This document shows, piece after piece, positions 49,403 through 59,149 of a stretch of 64,000 nt of DNA. The position numbers were made by a program, and so were the translations under genes. The notes under the pieces are model-generated. The model made no database searches, was not told where the DNA came from, and was given only the letters and a program-made list of their open reading frames with translations. Numbering within the stretch: position 1 is the first letter of the stretch; every line of letters starts with the position of its first letter. This DNA comes from Deltaproteobacteria bacterium (GTDB lineage Bacteria; Desulfobacterota; Desulfobacteria; Desulfobacterales; GCA-2748835). Location: NCBI GenBank assembly GCA_002748835.1, contig PDTL01000017.1, forward strand, positions 120,754 through 184,753. The letters run 5' to 3'.

Positions 49403-52276
49403 ATGATACCTATACAAAAACACAATTTATTGTTTTTACTTATTTTTATATTTTTATTAACAATAGCGAGCCTCACGGCCTGTCACTCGGGCAGCACGTC
49501 TTCCAATGGCAGCCGTATCGAACCATCATTTTTTTCAGCTGACCTGGGGCCTGGAACCGATTCCCGGGATCTGACGTTTGGAAATGGCGAACCCGAAATC
49601 GACGCTGGAGCCCAAGACGACGAGGCAAAAACCGAGATTGAAGAAGCAGACATTATCCGGCTTGACGGTGACCGGCTTTATCTTGTCAATCAATATCGCG
49701 GTCTGATCATCTGCAGCATTGCCGAGCCGGAAGCGCCGTTTATCCTTGGACGGTTTCCCCTTGTCTGTGGGGAGCCGTTTGAAATGTATCTGTATGAAAA
49801 TGACGCTTATATCATCACCCAGCCCGCCCCGATGATGGTCGATACAGAATCGGGCACAACCGCTGACACCTCCCAGGCAACACTCTGGCGGATTGATATC
49901 AGCAACCCCGCTGCACCCTCACAGGTGGCAAACGCAATGTTCAGCGGCAGCGTGACCGAATCCCGACGGGTGGATGACAGACTGTATGTGGTGGCAACAG
50001 ACGGCGCTTATGATAGATCAACCGGTGTCTATTCCTCAAAAACCCATGTGACGGTTTTCCGATTGAATGGCGGGTCTGGCAACCTCCCCCAGCTGGATAC
50101 GGCATCCTTTGACGGAAATACAAACGTCATTCATGTGACCGAAACCGCCCTTTTTACCGTATCCAATGATTACACTTCCCCCGGTAACGAAGCCCGAAGC
50201 ACCTATATCGATATCGCCGATCCTTCCGGCAGCATGTCGAAGAAAGGAAGCATCCGTGTGGCTGGGTACCTTGCGGATAAATACAAGATTGACTATACAG
50301 CGCCTTATCTGCGCATCTGTACCTATGACAGTCGGAATGAGATCAGCCTGCTCACGGTGGTCGATTATTCAGATCCCATGACGCCCCGGCAGCTCGGGCA
50401 GATACGTATTGCCCAGGGAGAGCAGCTGTTTGCTACCCGGTTTGACGGCAACCGTGCGTACATGGTCACCTTTGAGCGGATTGATCCGCTCTGGGTGATC
50501 GACCTGTCTGACCCGGAAAATCCGTCGATCGCAGGTGAACTGGAAGTCCCAGGCTGGTCCACTCACATTGAGGCATCAGGCTCCCGGCTGATCGCCCTGG
50601 GTGTCGAAAATACCGATATCGGGCGTCAGGTTGTGATTTCCCTGTTTGATGTGTCAGATCCCTCTGACCCGAAGCTCGCAGACAGGATCCGATTCGGCAA
50701 CAACGACGGGTGGGTCGATTCCGAAGGGTTCAGGGATCCCAAAGCCCTCACCGTGGATACCGATGCCGGTCTGATCCTGTTGCCTTACGCGGTTTATCCG
50801 CATGGCACCGCGCCCATAGACAACCGCCTGCAGCTCATCGACTACTCCCTGGACGCGCTCACGAAACGGGGATGGATCAGCCACACGGGAACGATCCTGA
50901 GAAGCCGTTCAGCCGCTGGCTATCTGTATGCACTGTCTACCGAATCACTGCAGGTGATCGATGCCACAAATCGGGATCATCCGGAAATGGCAGGTGAAGT
51001 GACCCTGGCTGAAAATCTTCGCGGTTTTCATCCCCTTGCTAACGGATATGGGGTCCGGACCCTCGCCTATTCCGACGGGACCTTCCGTCTCTCTGCAGTT
51101 TCGCTTTCCGAACCCGAGACCCTGATTCCGGGTTCTGCGCTTGAACTGGATCGCACCCCGTCAACCCTCTGGAGGCAGGGGAATAAACTTGGCATGTTTT
51201 TTTCCGCGTTTGATGCGCTCCCTTATACGGAGACCATTCTGTCGCCGGACAGAAATCCCCTTCGATCAGCGATTCTGTACGTTGATTACACCGATCCGTC
51301 ACATCCCGAAAAGGGAACCCCCAAAGCGGTTGGCGGCCAGTATTACACCAGCAGTGATGACACCGGCATGCAGTACCTGTCCACCTATGTACAGACCGCC
51401 ATTTCCCTGGGAGACGCGACCTTGGCACTCGTCTCCTCCAGCGATGGCATGTATCGGTACATGGACGCAACTGCTTCAGATGACAGTACAGACGACTCAG
51501 ATTCAACGGAATCCATCGGTAATTCCACCCTTATTTTCATGAATGTGTCCGACATTGGTAACCTGAAGGTAACGGACAAGATTCGCCTGTCAACGCCACT
51601 GATCCGTCCGTTTGCGGAAGGGAAAACGCTGTATTACTCCTACAGCGAATCTGCTGATAACGACGCCATGGGCCGCTCTCAGGTTCAGTACTATCTTGGC
51701 GGCTATGATGCCAGTGATCCGGCTGATCCCAAACCCATTGATGCGATCAATCTGCCGGGCATCTGTCTGGGATTCATTGATGACACGGTGGTCCTCACGG
51801 CAGACTATGCCTGGGGTGATACCCTGAATGACACGCCGAAGTACAATATCTGCTCGGTGGACATAACAGACGTGCCCGAAGTGATCGACACCGTGAAGGT
51901 GTCTCAGCCCGTGTACGGTTTCATCCTCACAGACCGCCGATTAATACTGAATCCGGGCGGGTATTATCTATGGGGTCCATATTTCGAACACAGTGGGTAC
52001 ACGCTTCAGCTCGTCAATTTGGAGGATCCGGCCGACCTGGTGATTCAGGATTTCTCCTTTGAAGACGCAAATGGATACGCGTATGTAACCGGCGCCTCAG
52101 GAACCGATATGGTGGCCGTTAGTAGCGGATATGCGCGGCTCTACGATATGACCGACATCAATGCGGTCCGGCTTGTGGATAGGTTCTACACCCCTCATAA
52201 CTGGGCAGCGCCCGCGTTTCAGGGAGGAACCATTTACGTAGCGACCGGATACAGTGGGCTCTGGATATCAGAATGA
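49403..52276 (+). CDS. Lipoprotein with beta-propeller domain (DUF PF09826-type)
   Basis: The 957-residue protein has a signal peptide and lipobox LTAC (Cys27), then a TEIEEADIIRLDGDRLYLVNQ start typical of the secreted beta-propeller (Beta_propel) family, and a long series of repeats of the form VVDYSDPxxPxxLGQ, IDLSDPENPSIAG and FDVSDPSDPKLAD. It is almost certainly an extracytoplasmic propeller of unknown partner. Its stop overlaps by four bases the start of a GGDEF protein, so they are co-translated. AGGAGG precedes the ATG. Confidence 0.85.
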   Translation: MIPIQKHNLLFLLIFIFLLTIASLTACHSGSTSSNGSRIEPSFFSADLGPGTDSRDLTFGNGEPEIDAGAQDDEAKTEIEEADIIRLDGDRLYLVNQYRGLIICSIAEPEAPFILGRFPLVCGEPFEMYLYENDAYIITQPAPMMVDTESGTTADTSQATLWRIDISNPAAPSQVANAMFSGSVTESRRVDDRLYVVATDGAYDRSTGVYSSKTHVTVFRLNGGSGNLPQLDTASFDGNTNVIHVTETALFTVSNDYTSPGNEARSTYIDIADPSGSMSKKGSIRVAGYLADKYKIDYTAPYLRICTYDSRNEISLLTVVDYSDPMTPRQLGQIRIAQGEQLFATRFDGNRAYMVTFERIDPLWVIDLSDPENPSIAGELEVPGWSTHIEASGSRLIALGVENTDIGRQVVISLFDVSDPSDPKLADRIRFGNNDGWVDSEGFRDPKALTVDTDAGLILLPYAVYPHGTAPIDNRLQLIDYSLDALTKRGWISHTGTILRSRSAAGYLYALSTESLQVIDATNRDHPEMAGEVTLAENLRGFHPLANGYGVRTLAYSDGTFRLSAVSLSEPETLIPGSALELDRTPSTLWRQGNKLGMFFSAFDALPYTETILSPDRNPLRSAILYVDYTDPSHPEKGTPKAVGGQYYTSSDDTGMQYLSTYVQTAISLGDATLALVSSSDGMYRYMDATASDDSTDDSDSTESIGNSTLIFMNVSDIGNLKVTDKIRLSTPLIRPFAEGKTLYYSYSESADNDAMGRSQVQYYLGGYDASDPADPKPIDAINLPGICLGFIDDTVVLTADYAWGDTLNDTPKYNICSVDITDVPEVIDTVKVSQPVYGFILTDRRLILNPGGYYLWGPYFEHSGYTLQLVNLEDPADLVIQDFSFEDANGYAYVTGASGTDMVAVSSGYARLYDMTDINAVRLVDRFYTPHNWAAPAFQGGTIYVATGYSGLWISE

Positions 52277-53691
52277 ACACGTATCACCCACTGGTCTCAC
52301 GTTTTCTGCGATTGAATATCGCAACAAAAATGAGTTTGGGATATCTTCCCCTGGCCGGCATCATCCTTCTCATTGCCATTTTTGCCCTTGTCGGTCTGGG
52401 GAAGATGAATCAAATCAACAACACCATTGTCCATCACGATATCATTGTCATTGAAACTGTTGACAAGCTGATCGACAATCTCCTGGCACAGGAATCCTAT
52501 GCCAGGCGGTATCTGATCATCGGCAACGCGGACATGTACCAGATGCATCTCAAACGCGCCGCAGAATTCGATACGCTCGTGAATCGGCTGCGGAGCCTGC
52601 CGGATCAAAGCGCGCTGCCAATCCATGAAATTCAGTCCATGTATACCAACCTCAACAACACCTACCAAAACGCCTTCAAACAAGTAAAAGAAAGCGATAT
52701 CCCTGTTCCGGTGATTGATGACACGCTGTCCCGGACCTTGAAAAAACTGATCACCCTTCTGCAGACCACAGCAGACAGCGTTCACCACAGTTTGAACCGG
52801 AAAATGATCCATTCAAGTGACCTGGGTATTTATACGTTCCGGATCATGGCATCCCTTTCCTTTCTCGGTTTACTGGTGGGTATTGCGTCGGCGTTACTGA
52901 TCACTCGCAATATTGCCCGCTCCATCCACCAGCTCAAAATTGCAACCGATGAAATTGCCAGTGGCCGATTCGATTATGAGATCCGGGTCCATGATCAGGG
53001 TGAACTCGGAGAGCTTGCCACGGCTTTTCAGACCATGGCGCATCGGCTTGGGCGGTTGGAAGAGATGTACCTGGATGCCAGCCCCCTGACCCGGCTTCCC
53101 GGGGGAGTCGCCATTGAAAACATACTCAAAAAACGACTTGATGCCAAAGAAACGGTTGCGTTCTGCATGGTCGATCTGGATAATTTCAAGTCGTTCAATG
53201 ACCGGTACGGGTACGCCAAGGGCAATCAAATGATCAAAATGACAGCGGCAATCATCGAATCAGCTGTACAGGCGTTTGGTTCACCCACTGATTTTATCGG
53301 CCACATCGGCGGAGATGATTTTGCGGTGATTACTGAACCGAAAAACGCCCGACAGATCTGCGAACAGATCGTCAGGGTGTTTGATGAAAAGGTGATCAGC
53401 CACTATGAGGCATGCGATCTCGAAAAAGGATATATTGAAAGTACCGCCCGCTCCGGTGAGCGGTCCGAGTTCCCCATCATGTCCGTCTCCATTGCCATTG
53501 CCTCCAATGAATCCAGACAGGATGTCAATCATATACAACTGGGCGAAGTAGCCGCAGAACTGAAAAGGCTGGCCAAATCCCTCCCTGGCAGTCAGTATGT
53601 CACGGATCGCAGGAGATACGACAAAACCGAGGACAGGTACGCAGATACGAACGATACCCTACAGTCTGAAAAAGAGACGCTCACCGGATAG
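52273..53691 (+). CDS. Membrane sensor with HAMP and GGDDF (degenerate diguanylate cyclase) domain
   Basis: The 472-residue protein has a membrane helix at about 24-44, a periplasmic helical sensor domain (about 45-190), a second helix (about 190-211), a HAMP linker and a GGDEF domain whose active-site loop is GGDDF (346-350) in HIGGDDFAVI. Asp for Glu may abolish catalysis or keep it weakly; the upstream VDLDNFKSFNDRYGYAKGN keeps metal-binding acids. It could make or sense cyclic di-GMP. It overlaps the propeller gene and precedes a coiled-coil lipoprotein. Confidence 0.85.
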   Translation: MNTYHPLVSRFLRLNIATKMSLGYLPLAGIILLIAIFALVGLGKMNQINNTIVHHDIIVIETVDKLIDNLLAQESYARRYLIIGNADMYQMHLKRAAEFDTLVNRLRSLPDQSALPIHEIQSMYTNLNNTYQNAFKQVKESDIPVPVIDDTLSRTLKKLITLLQTTADSVHHSLNRKMIHSSDLGIYTFRIMASLSFLGLLVGIASALLITRNIARSIHQLKIATDEIASGRFDYEIRVHDQGELGELATAFQTMAHRLGRLEEMYLDASPLTRLPGGVAIENILKKRLDAKETVAFCMVDLDNFKSFNDRYGYAKGNQMIKMTAAIIESAVQAFGSPTDFIGHIGGDDFAVITEPKNARQICEQIVRVFDEKVISHYEACDLEKGYIESTARSGERSEFPIMSVSIAIASNESRQDVNHIQLGEVAAELKRLAKSLPGSQYVTDRRRYDKTEDRYADTNDTLQSEKETLTG

Positions 53692-53746
53692 TCCGCCCGT
53701 TTTTAATGTGCTCATGCGTGGTTCACTGTAACATCGGAGAGACCTG

Positions 53747-54358
53747 ATGCCCCTCATTTCTATCGTTCTTCGTCATCGCCTGCGGGAAATTACGCAGGTT
53801 ATCATTCTGTTGGTCATCCTGAGTGGATGCGTGGCGCGCCATCACGCAGAAAACGCGCACACAGAAACGCGTTCTGATAATTTGCCGGTCATTCTGGAAG
53901 TCCGTACCCTGGCGGAGCAGATCGCGGAATATGAGCTGCAGCTCGAAACCGAATCTGAAGAAGAGACTGACCCCACTATTTACCTGGAGCTGGGGCTTCT
54001 CTATGCCCACCCCCTCAATCCAGAAATCGATTTTACGAGAGCAGAGTCCTGCTTTCGCATGTATGAGCTGGGCCATCAGGGAAAACAGGAAAAATATATT
54101 CAATACATCGGTAAGCAAGTGCGTAAATTAAAGGCGCAGAAAGACCAGATCGTTTCACAGTCTGAGACGATTGATGAAAAAGATGCTAACATAAAACAGT
54201 TGAACCGTCGAATTGAAAACCTGCTGGCTGAAGAGAGACAGCGTCAGCAGGAGATCACTGCACTCAACGCCGAAATTTGTCGCCTGAAAAAAAACATCGA
54301 CCGGCTCATATATCTGGATATTCGCCTTGAAAAGGAACGCCGGGGGCTGGGAAACTGA
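53747..54358 (+). CDS. Coiled-coil lipoprotein
   Basis: The 203-residue protein has a signal peptide ending in lipobox LSGC (about Cys28), a TPR-like helical region (about 50-120, LYLELGLLYAHPLNPEIDF) and a long coiled coil (about 125-195). Function is unknown. A QseG-like lipoprotein is one structural parallel. GGAGAG precedes the ATG by about five bases. It follows the GGDDF gene by 55 bases and may be part of the same transcript. Confidence 0.7.
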   Translation: MPLISIVLRHRLREITQVIILLVILSGCVARHHAENAHTETRSDNLPVILEVRTLAEQIAEYELQLETESEEETDPTIYLELGLLYAHPLNPEIDFTRAESCFRMYELGHQGKQEKYIQYIGKQVRKLKAQKDQIVSQSETIDEKDANIKQLNRRIENLLAEERQRQQEITALNAEICRLKKNIDRLIYLDIRLEKERRGLGN

Positions 54359-55048
54359 TTACCGGATCATCACGGACATCACAAGTGCGTAAACCAGGGG
54401 CATGAACACCGCCGGAAGCAGGTTTCCCACCTTGATGGTTTTTATCTCAAGAAGGGTAATTCCAATCCCAAGGATCAGCAGTCCGCCCACAGCGGAAATA
54501 TGAGAAACCACCGCATCTGATAATAAAGGACTGATCAGGGTTGCCATGACCGTGATGAGCCCCTGATATAAAAAAACCGAGAGCGATGAAAATAAGACAC
54601 CAACCCCCAAGGTGGAGCTAAGCACCAGTGATGTGACACCGTCCAGTATGGACTTGGCAAAAAGGGTCTCGTGGTTACCGGAAATACCGCTTTCAAGGGA
54701 CCCGACAATGGCCATGGATCCGACACAGAAAAGGAGGGTGGCCGCGATAAATCCCTTTGCAAGCGTCCCCTTTGTGTTGCCAAATCGCATTTCCAAAAAA
54801 CGCCCCAGCCATTCCAGGCGCCGCTCAATCTGCAACCCTTCGCCAACAAGGCCGCCGACAACCATGCATCCGATAATGAGCAGCAGGCTATCAGAGGACA
54901 TGGCACTCTTGATTCCCACCAGAGCAACACTCAATCCGACGGCCTGCATGAGAATGCGCTGATACCGCTGGGAAAGCCCGCCTTTAACAGCCAGACCGGC
55001 CAGGCTTCCAATGACAATGGCAATGGCGTTTACCGTTGTTCCGAGCAT
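54359..55048 (-). CDS. DUF554 family membrane protein
   Basis: The 229-residue integral membrane protein starts MLGTTVNAIAIVIGSLAGLAV and shows the DUF554 glycine-rich helix pattern (IKSAMSSDSLLLIIGCMVVGGLVGEGL; GVGVLFSSLSVFLYQG). About six membrane helices are predicted. The family is widely distributed with unproven transport roles. AGGATC precedes its ATG. It is convergent with the coiled-coil lipoprotein and divergent from gcvH. Confidence 0.88.
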   Translation of the reverse strand: MLGTTVNAIAIVIGSLAGLAVKGGLSQRYQRILMQAVGLSVALVGIKSAMSSDSLLLIIGCMVVGGLVGEGLQIERRLEWLGRFLEMRFGNTKGTLAKGFIAATLLFCVGSMAIVGSLESGISGNHETLFAKSILDGVTSLVLSSTLGVGVLFSSLSVFLYQGLITVMATLISPLLSDAVVSHISAVGGLLILGIGITLLEIKTIKVGNLLPAVFMPLVYALVMSVMIR

Positions 55049-55316
55049 GATCCTGTTTCCTTACCGTTGGCACAATCGTAAAAAAACAGCTTTTACCACA
55101 GGCATCCGGGTAATCCAAACAGAAATCCATTCAGGTATCCGTGAGGGCGGTCCAGGACTCACGCGTAAAACGCTTCATACCGGAAACAAAACGAAACCTG
55201 TTGACGCCTGTTTCTCTGATGTATTATTAACCGTTATCAATGTGTCATATCTGATGTATTGGCGACCATCGACCCATACGTTATATTCCGTCATCTTGAA
55301 CCAAAGGAGACAGCGC

Positions 55317-55721
55317 ATGAAACCCGTTGAAGAACTCAGACTCCCGGATACGGTCCTGTACACCATCAACCACGAATGGGCGGAACGGTCCGATGGCGGA
55401 GAAACGGTGCGGGTCGGCATCTCGGATTATGCCCAGGATCAGCTCGGTGACATTGTCTATGTGGAGCTTCCGGCACTGGAAACCGAATTCCAAAAAAACG
55501 ACGAGTTCGGATCCATCGAATCCGTTAAAGCGGTGTCTGAAGTGTATATGCCCATCAGCGGCAAAGTGGTGGCGGTGAACGAAGACCTGGAAGACGCGCC
55601 TGAACTCATTAACGCAGATCCCTACAAAAGCGGGTGGATTGTTGAAATTAAGCCGTCAGATGCCTCTGAGCTGGATCAACTCATGAATCGCACCGAATAC
55701 CTGAAGCAGCTGCAAGGGTAA
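55317..55721 (+). CDS. gcvH: Glycine cleavage system H protein GcvH
   Basis: The 134-residue carrier starts MKPVEELRLPDTVLYTINHEW and has the lipoylated Lys71 in SIESVKAVSEVYMP with the usual IVYVELPALE strand. AAGGAG precedes the ATG at 55317; the frame's upstream start codons are ignored. H protein accepts the methylamine group of glycine on lipoate, and in some bacteria a stand-alone H-like protein carries octanoate for lipoate synthesis. It lies directly before lipB and no gcvP/T gene is nearby. Confidence 0.96.
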   Translation: MKPVEELRLPDTVLYTINHEWAERSDGGETVRVGISDYAQDQLGDIVYVELPALETEFQKNDEFGSIESVKAVSEVYMPISGKVVAVNEDLEDAPELINADPYKSGWIVEIKPSDASELDQLMNRTEYLKQLQG

Positions 55722-55760
55722 ATCTCTTTTCCAGAGCGGATATCGCAAGGCTGGGCTGAC

Positions 55761-56420
55761 ATGCATTGGGTTCGCCTCTACGAATATGACACCCTTCCCT
55801 ATGAACAAGCGCACCGCCTTCAGCTGCGTCTGGTAAACGAACGGGTAGCGGACCCGAAGCTCCCGCCTGCCCTGATCCTGCTTGAGCATCCCCCGGTATT
55901 CACACTCGGGCGTCGGGGGGATCGTTCCCATCTGCATGTAACACCGTCATTCCTCTCATCCAGAAACATCCCGCTCCTCCCTGCGGAACGCGGTGGAAAC
56001 ATCACCTATCATGGCCCCGGCCAGTTGGTCGTCTATCCTATCGTCTATCTTCGCCAGGCGGGCATGGGCATCCCCGGCTTTGTCTCCCTGCTTGAAACCC
56101 TAATGATCGAAACCGCTTCAGGGTTCGGTGTGTCCGGCACCCGGATACCGAACCGTCCCGGTGTATGGGTCGGAGAAAAAAAACTGGGGAGTGTCGGTCT
56201 GGCTCTCAGAAAAGGCGTCACCTTTCACGGATTGGCCCTGAATGTCACCACAGACCTGACGCCGTTCACCTGGATTACGCCATGCGGGTTATCTGCAGTC
56301 CAGATGACCAGTCTTGCCCGGGAAACTGCCGGAAAGGCCGATATGGCAGCTGTACGCTGTTTATTTAAAGCACTGATTGAAAAACACGGGCACTGTCAAC
56401 TCCGGGAAATGGCCTCCTGA
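55761..56420 (+). CDS. lipB: Octanoyltransferase LipB
   Basis: LipB moves octanoate from acyl carrier protein to lipoyl domains. The 219-residue protein has the family pattern PPVFTLGRRGD, the RGGNITYHGPGQLVVYPIV block (with conserved His84), Lys141 and the catalytic Cys175 in TPCGLSAVQM. Its position 40 bases after gcvH suggests GcvH is its substrate. LipA (the sulfur-inserting step) is not in the window. Confidence 0.96.
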   Translation: MHWVRLYEYDTLPYEQAHRLQLRLVNERVADPKLPPALILLEHPPVFTLGRRGDRSHLHVTPSFLSSRNIPLLPAERGGNITYHGPGQLVVYPIVYLRQAGMGIPGFVSLLETLMIETASGFGVSGTRIPNRPGVWVGEKKLGSVGLALRKGVTFHGLALNVTTDLTPFTWITPCGLSAVQMTSLARETAGKADMAAVRCLFKALIEKHGHCQLREMAS

Positions 56421-56902
56421 ACGGTTTGACGCATGCAGACAATCAGCAGCATAGATTCGCGATAGACATCTAATTTCACTGAAAAATATAAAAGCCCGCC
56501 CAACCTGTGATCCAAAAAGAAACACAAGATGCCTTTACGCACACGGCCGGCAGCGGGTAATTCAGGCGTCCGGGCAAGCGGCTTTGAGATTGACAAAGCT
56601 TACATCCTCGGTTAATTGCAGTCTATTGGTCGAAAAACAAAATTATCAACCGAGATATGGGGAAATTTTGCCAAAATAAAATATTTTCAGATAGTTAGTT
56701 TGAAATATTATGATGCTTTATACCGTAACAGAGACTTCAGATGTTCAACGATACAAGCGTTGATAAATTTTTCCCAGACACACGGCACTTTCCTTTTGTA
56801 TCTCTTTTTCGAACATAAATGGGACAGAAGCTTCCATTTAAAAAAAAGATAAGGGTAAAGTCGTTTTTTACGTATTCATTTTAGATTCAAAGGGAAAGCG
56901 TT
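56421..56902. other. Gene-poor AT-rich spacer upstream of the SulP gene
   Basis: No convincing gene is present in these 482 bases. An open frame of 78 codons at 56616-56852 begins with TTG without a ribosome site and is unlike any family. A TTGACA at 56590-56595 has a poor -10 (TAATTG) 17 bases later. The middle is clearly AT-rich. The purpose of the long spacer is unknown; it may hold regulatory sites for the permease. Confidence 0.6.
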
Positions 56903-59068
56903 ATGTTGACCAAGGTATTTCCATTCCTGCTCTGGTTCCAGGACTATGACACCGGCAAACTGAGAACCGACATTGTCGCCGGTATTACCGTGGCCATGGT
57001 ATTGATTCCGCAATCCATGGCCTATGCACAGCTTGCCGGGCTGCCAGCCTATTACGGCCTGTACGCCGCGTTTCTCCCCCCCATGGTAGCAGCCCTGTTC
57101 GGCTCCAGCCGCCAGCTGGCAACAGGACCGGTGGCTGTGGTGTCGCTCATGTCGGCGGCGTCCCTCGAACCCCTGGCAACGGCGGGCAGTGCCGAGTTCA
57201 TCGCTTATTCGGTTCTCCTTGCACTGACCGTCGGTATTTTCCAGTTTCTTCTGGGCGTACTCCGCCTGGGTCTTGTGGTCAATCTGCTGTCCCACCCGGT
57301 CGTAAACGGATTTACCAATGCAGCGGCCATCATCATCGCCTCTTCCCAGTTTTCCAAATTATTCGGTGTATATGTGGACAAGGCGCCCCACCACTATCAG
57401 ACCATCATCAATGTCTGCAAGTCTGCCATCCATTACACCCACGTTCCCACACTGGCCATGGGGATTTTTTCCATTGCCCTCATGACCGGTCTCAAACGGG
57501 TCAATCCCAGAATTCCCAATGTCCTTGTGGCGGTGGCCATTACCACTGTTATTTCATTTGCCTTTCATTTCAACAATGACAATTATGTGCCCATTTCGCA
57601 CATAAAGGCACCCAACGTGACCCAAATGATCACCTCGTTTAACGCGGATGTGGCCCAGATCAAAACACTGGGCGCAGAACGCGCCAAACTGAACACAACG
57701 CTCAAGCCGCTTAAGGATGCAGTCGGCCATCATCCGCCGTCTATGGAAATTCTCGATCTCGAGCACAAGCTGGCGATTATTAACATGAGAATCGATACCC
57801 TCAAGGCCTCCTCCGGAAAAACCCGGGAAGCCATACGCAGCATCCATTTTTCCTTACCCAAAGACGCTGGTGATGCGCCCCTGTATTATCTTGCCGGCCA
57901 GGAACCCTCCGGAACAGAAACAGACGGACGGACCTGGCGGTTGAAAGTCGGCAACAAGCCGCTGGACACCGCAAACCTGAAAATGATCGGTGCCGGCGCG
58001 ATTATTGGTGATATTCCAAAAGGACTGAAAGTCGGAGTTCCCATCCTGCCGCCCAACACCACGTTCGTCCCCGTTTTCCTACAGCTGTTGCCCTATGCCG
58101 TGATCATCTCCCTCCTCGGGTTCATGGAAGCCATCGCCATTGCCAAAGCCATGGCTGCAAAAACCGGCCAGAAGCTTGATCCAAACCAGGAGCTGATCGG
58201 ACAGGGGATGGCCAATATCATCGGTTCCTTTGGTTTCAGTTATGCGATTTCCGGATCGTTTTCCCGATCTGCTGTCAACCTCCAGGCCAATGCGGTCAGC
58301 GGCATTTCATCGGTTGTAACCAGCTTGATGGTTGCACTCACCCTCCTTTTCTTCACGCCCCTGCTCTATCATCTGCCCCAGGCAGTTCTCGCGTCGGTGA
58401 TCATGATGGCCGTTATCGGACTCGTCAATGTCTCCGGATTTATCCATGCATGGAAAGCCAAGCGGTCTGACGGTGCGATCAGCGTTATCACCTTTATCTG
58501 TACCCTTTATTTCGCACCCCATCTTGAAGAAGGCATCATGGTCGGCGTGGCCCTGACCTTCATGGTTTTCATCTACAAAAATCTGCGCCCCCGGGTGGCC
58601 CTGCTGTCCCGCTCCCAGGACGAAACCTTCCGCAGCTCTGTGAAATACGGCCTCAAACAATGTGACCACATTGCCGCTGTCCGGTTTGACGGGTCGCTGA
58701 TTTTCACCAATGCCTCCTATCTGGAAGACAAGGTGCTGGAATACATCAACAAGAAGCCGGACCTCCGCAACATTCTCATCGAATCCAGCGGCATCAATGA
58801 TCTGGATGCGTCTGGTGAGGAAGCCCTGTCCATTCTCGTTGAATCGGTCCGGGATACCGGACGCGGCATTTTCTTCAGTGCTGTCAAGGAAGAGGTGATG
58901 GCGGTGTTCGAGCGAACCCATCTCATTGACAAAATCGGCAGGGAAAACATCTTTGCCACCGGTGAGCAGGCCCTTACCGCCATCTACAACCAGACGCAAC
59001 AATCCGGGCACTGTGCGCACTGCCCGATGGCTCAATATATGCCGTTGGAATCGCCCATACAGAAATAA
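56903..59068 (+). CDS. SulP-family anion permease with STAS domain and a large internal insertion
   Basis: The 721-residue protein is a SulP/SLC26 transporter: the conserved opening DIVAGITVAMVLIPQSMAYAQLAG, about 12-14 membrane helices and a C-terminal STAS domain (about 588-700, with LIESSGINDLDASGEEAL). A hydrophilic block of about 140 residues (225-365) with heptad-like stretches sits between membrane helices, which is unusual. Sulfate is the obvious substrate in a sulfate reducer, but bicarbonate and other anions are also carried by the family. AGGGAAAG precedes the ATG. Confidence 0.94.
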   Translation: MLTKVFPFLLWFQDYDTGKLRTDIVAGITVAMVLIPQSMAYAQLAGLPAYYGLYAAFLPPMVAALFGSSRQLATGPVAVVSLMSAASLEPLATAGSAEFIAYSVLLALTVGIFQFLLGVLRLGLVVNLLSHPVVNGFTNAAAIIIASSQFSKLFGVYVDKAPHHYQTIINVCKSAIHYTHVPTLAMGIFSIALMTGLKRVNPRIPNVLVAVAITTVISFAFHFNNDNYVPISHIKAPNVTQMITSFNADVAQIKTLGAERAKLNTTLKPLKDAVGHHPPSMEILDLEHKLAIINMRIDTLKASSGKTREAIRSIHFSLPKDAGDAPLYYLAGQEPSGTETDGRTWRLKVGNKPLDTANLKMIGAGAIIGDIPKGLKVGVPILPPNTTFVPVFLQLLPYAVIISLLGFMEAIAIAKAMAAKTGQKLDPNQELIGQGMANIIGSFGFSYAISGSFSRSAVNLQANAVSGISSVVTSLMVALTLLFFTPLLYHLPQAVLASVIMMAVIGLVNVSGFIHAWKAKRSDGAISVITFICTLYFAPHLEEGIMVGVALTFMVFIYKNLRPRVALLSRSQDETFRSSVKYGLKQCDHIAAVRFDGSLIFTNASYLEDKVLEYINKKPDLRNILIESSGINDLDASGEEALSILVESVRDTGRGIFFSAVKEEVMAVFERTHLIDKIGRENIFATGEQALTAIYNQTQQSGHCAHCPMAQYMPLESPIQK

Positions 59069-59088
59069 TATCAGGAACTATAAACCGA

Positions 59089-59129
59089 CAACAGGTCTTG
59101 CCCCTGATCCGTTCAGGGCAGGCCTGTTG
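59089..59129 (+). terminator. Terminator after the SulP gene
   Basis: CAACAGG and CCTGTTG frame a longer stem through TGCCC/GGGCA; the 3' side is only moderately T-rich. It lies between convergent genes and may act on both. Confidence 0.55.
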
Positions 59130-59149
59130 TCTGCTGTTTCTTCATTTCT

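Noticed and set aside
56616..56852. 78-codon frame in the spacer before the SulP gene
   Set aside because: TTG start, no ribosome site, AT-rich composition and no similarity to a family.
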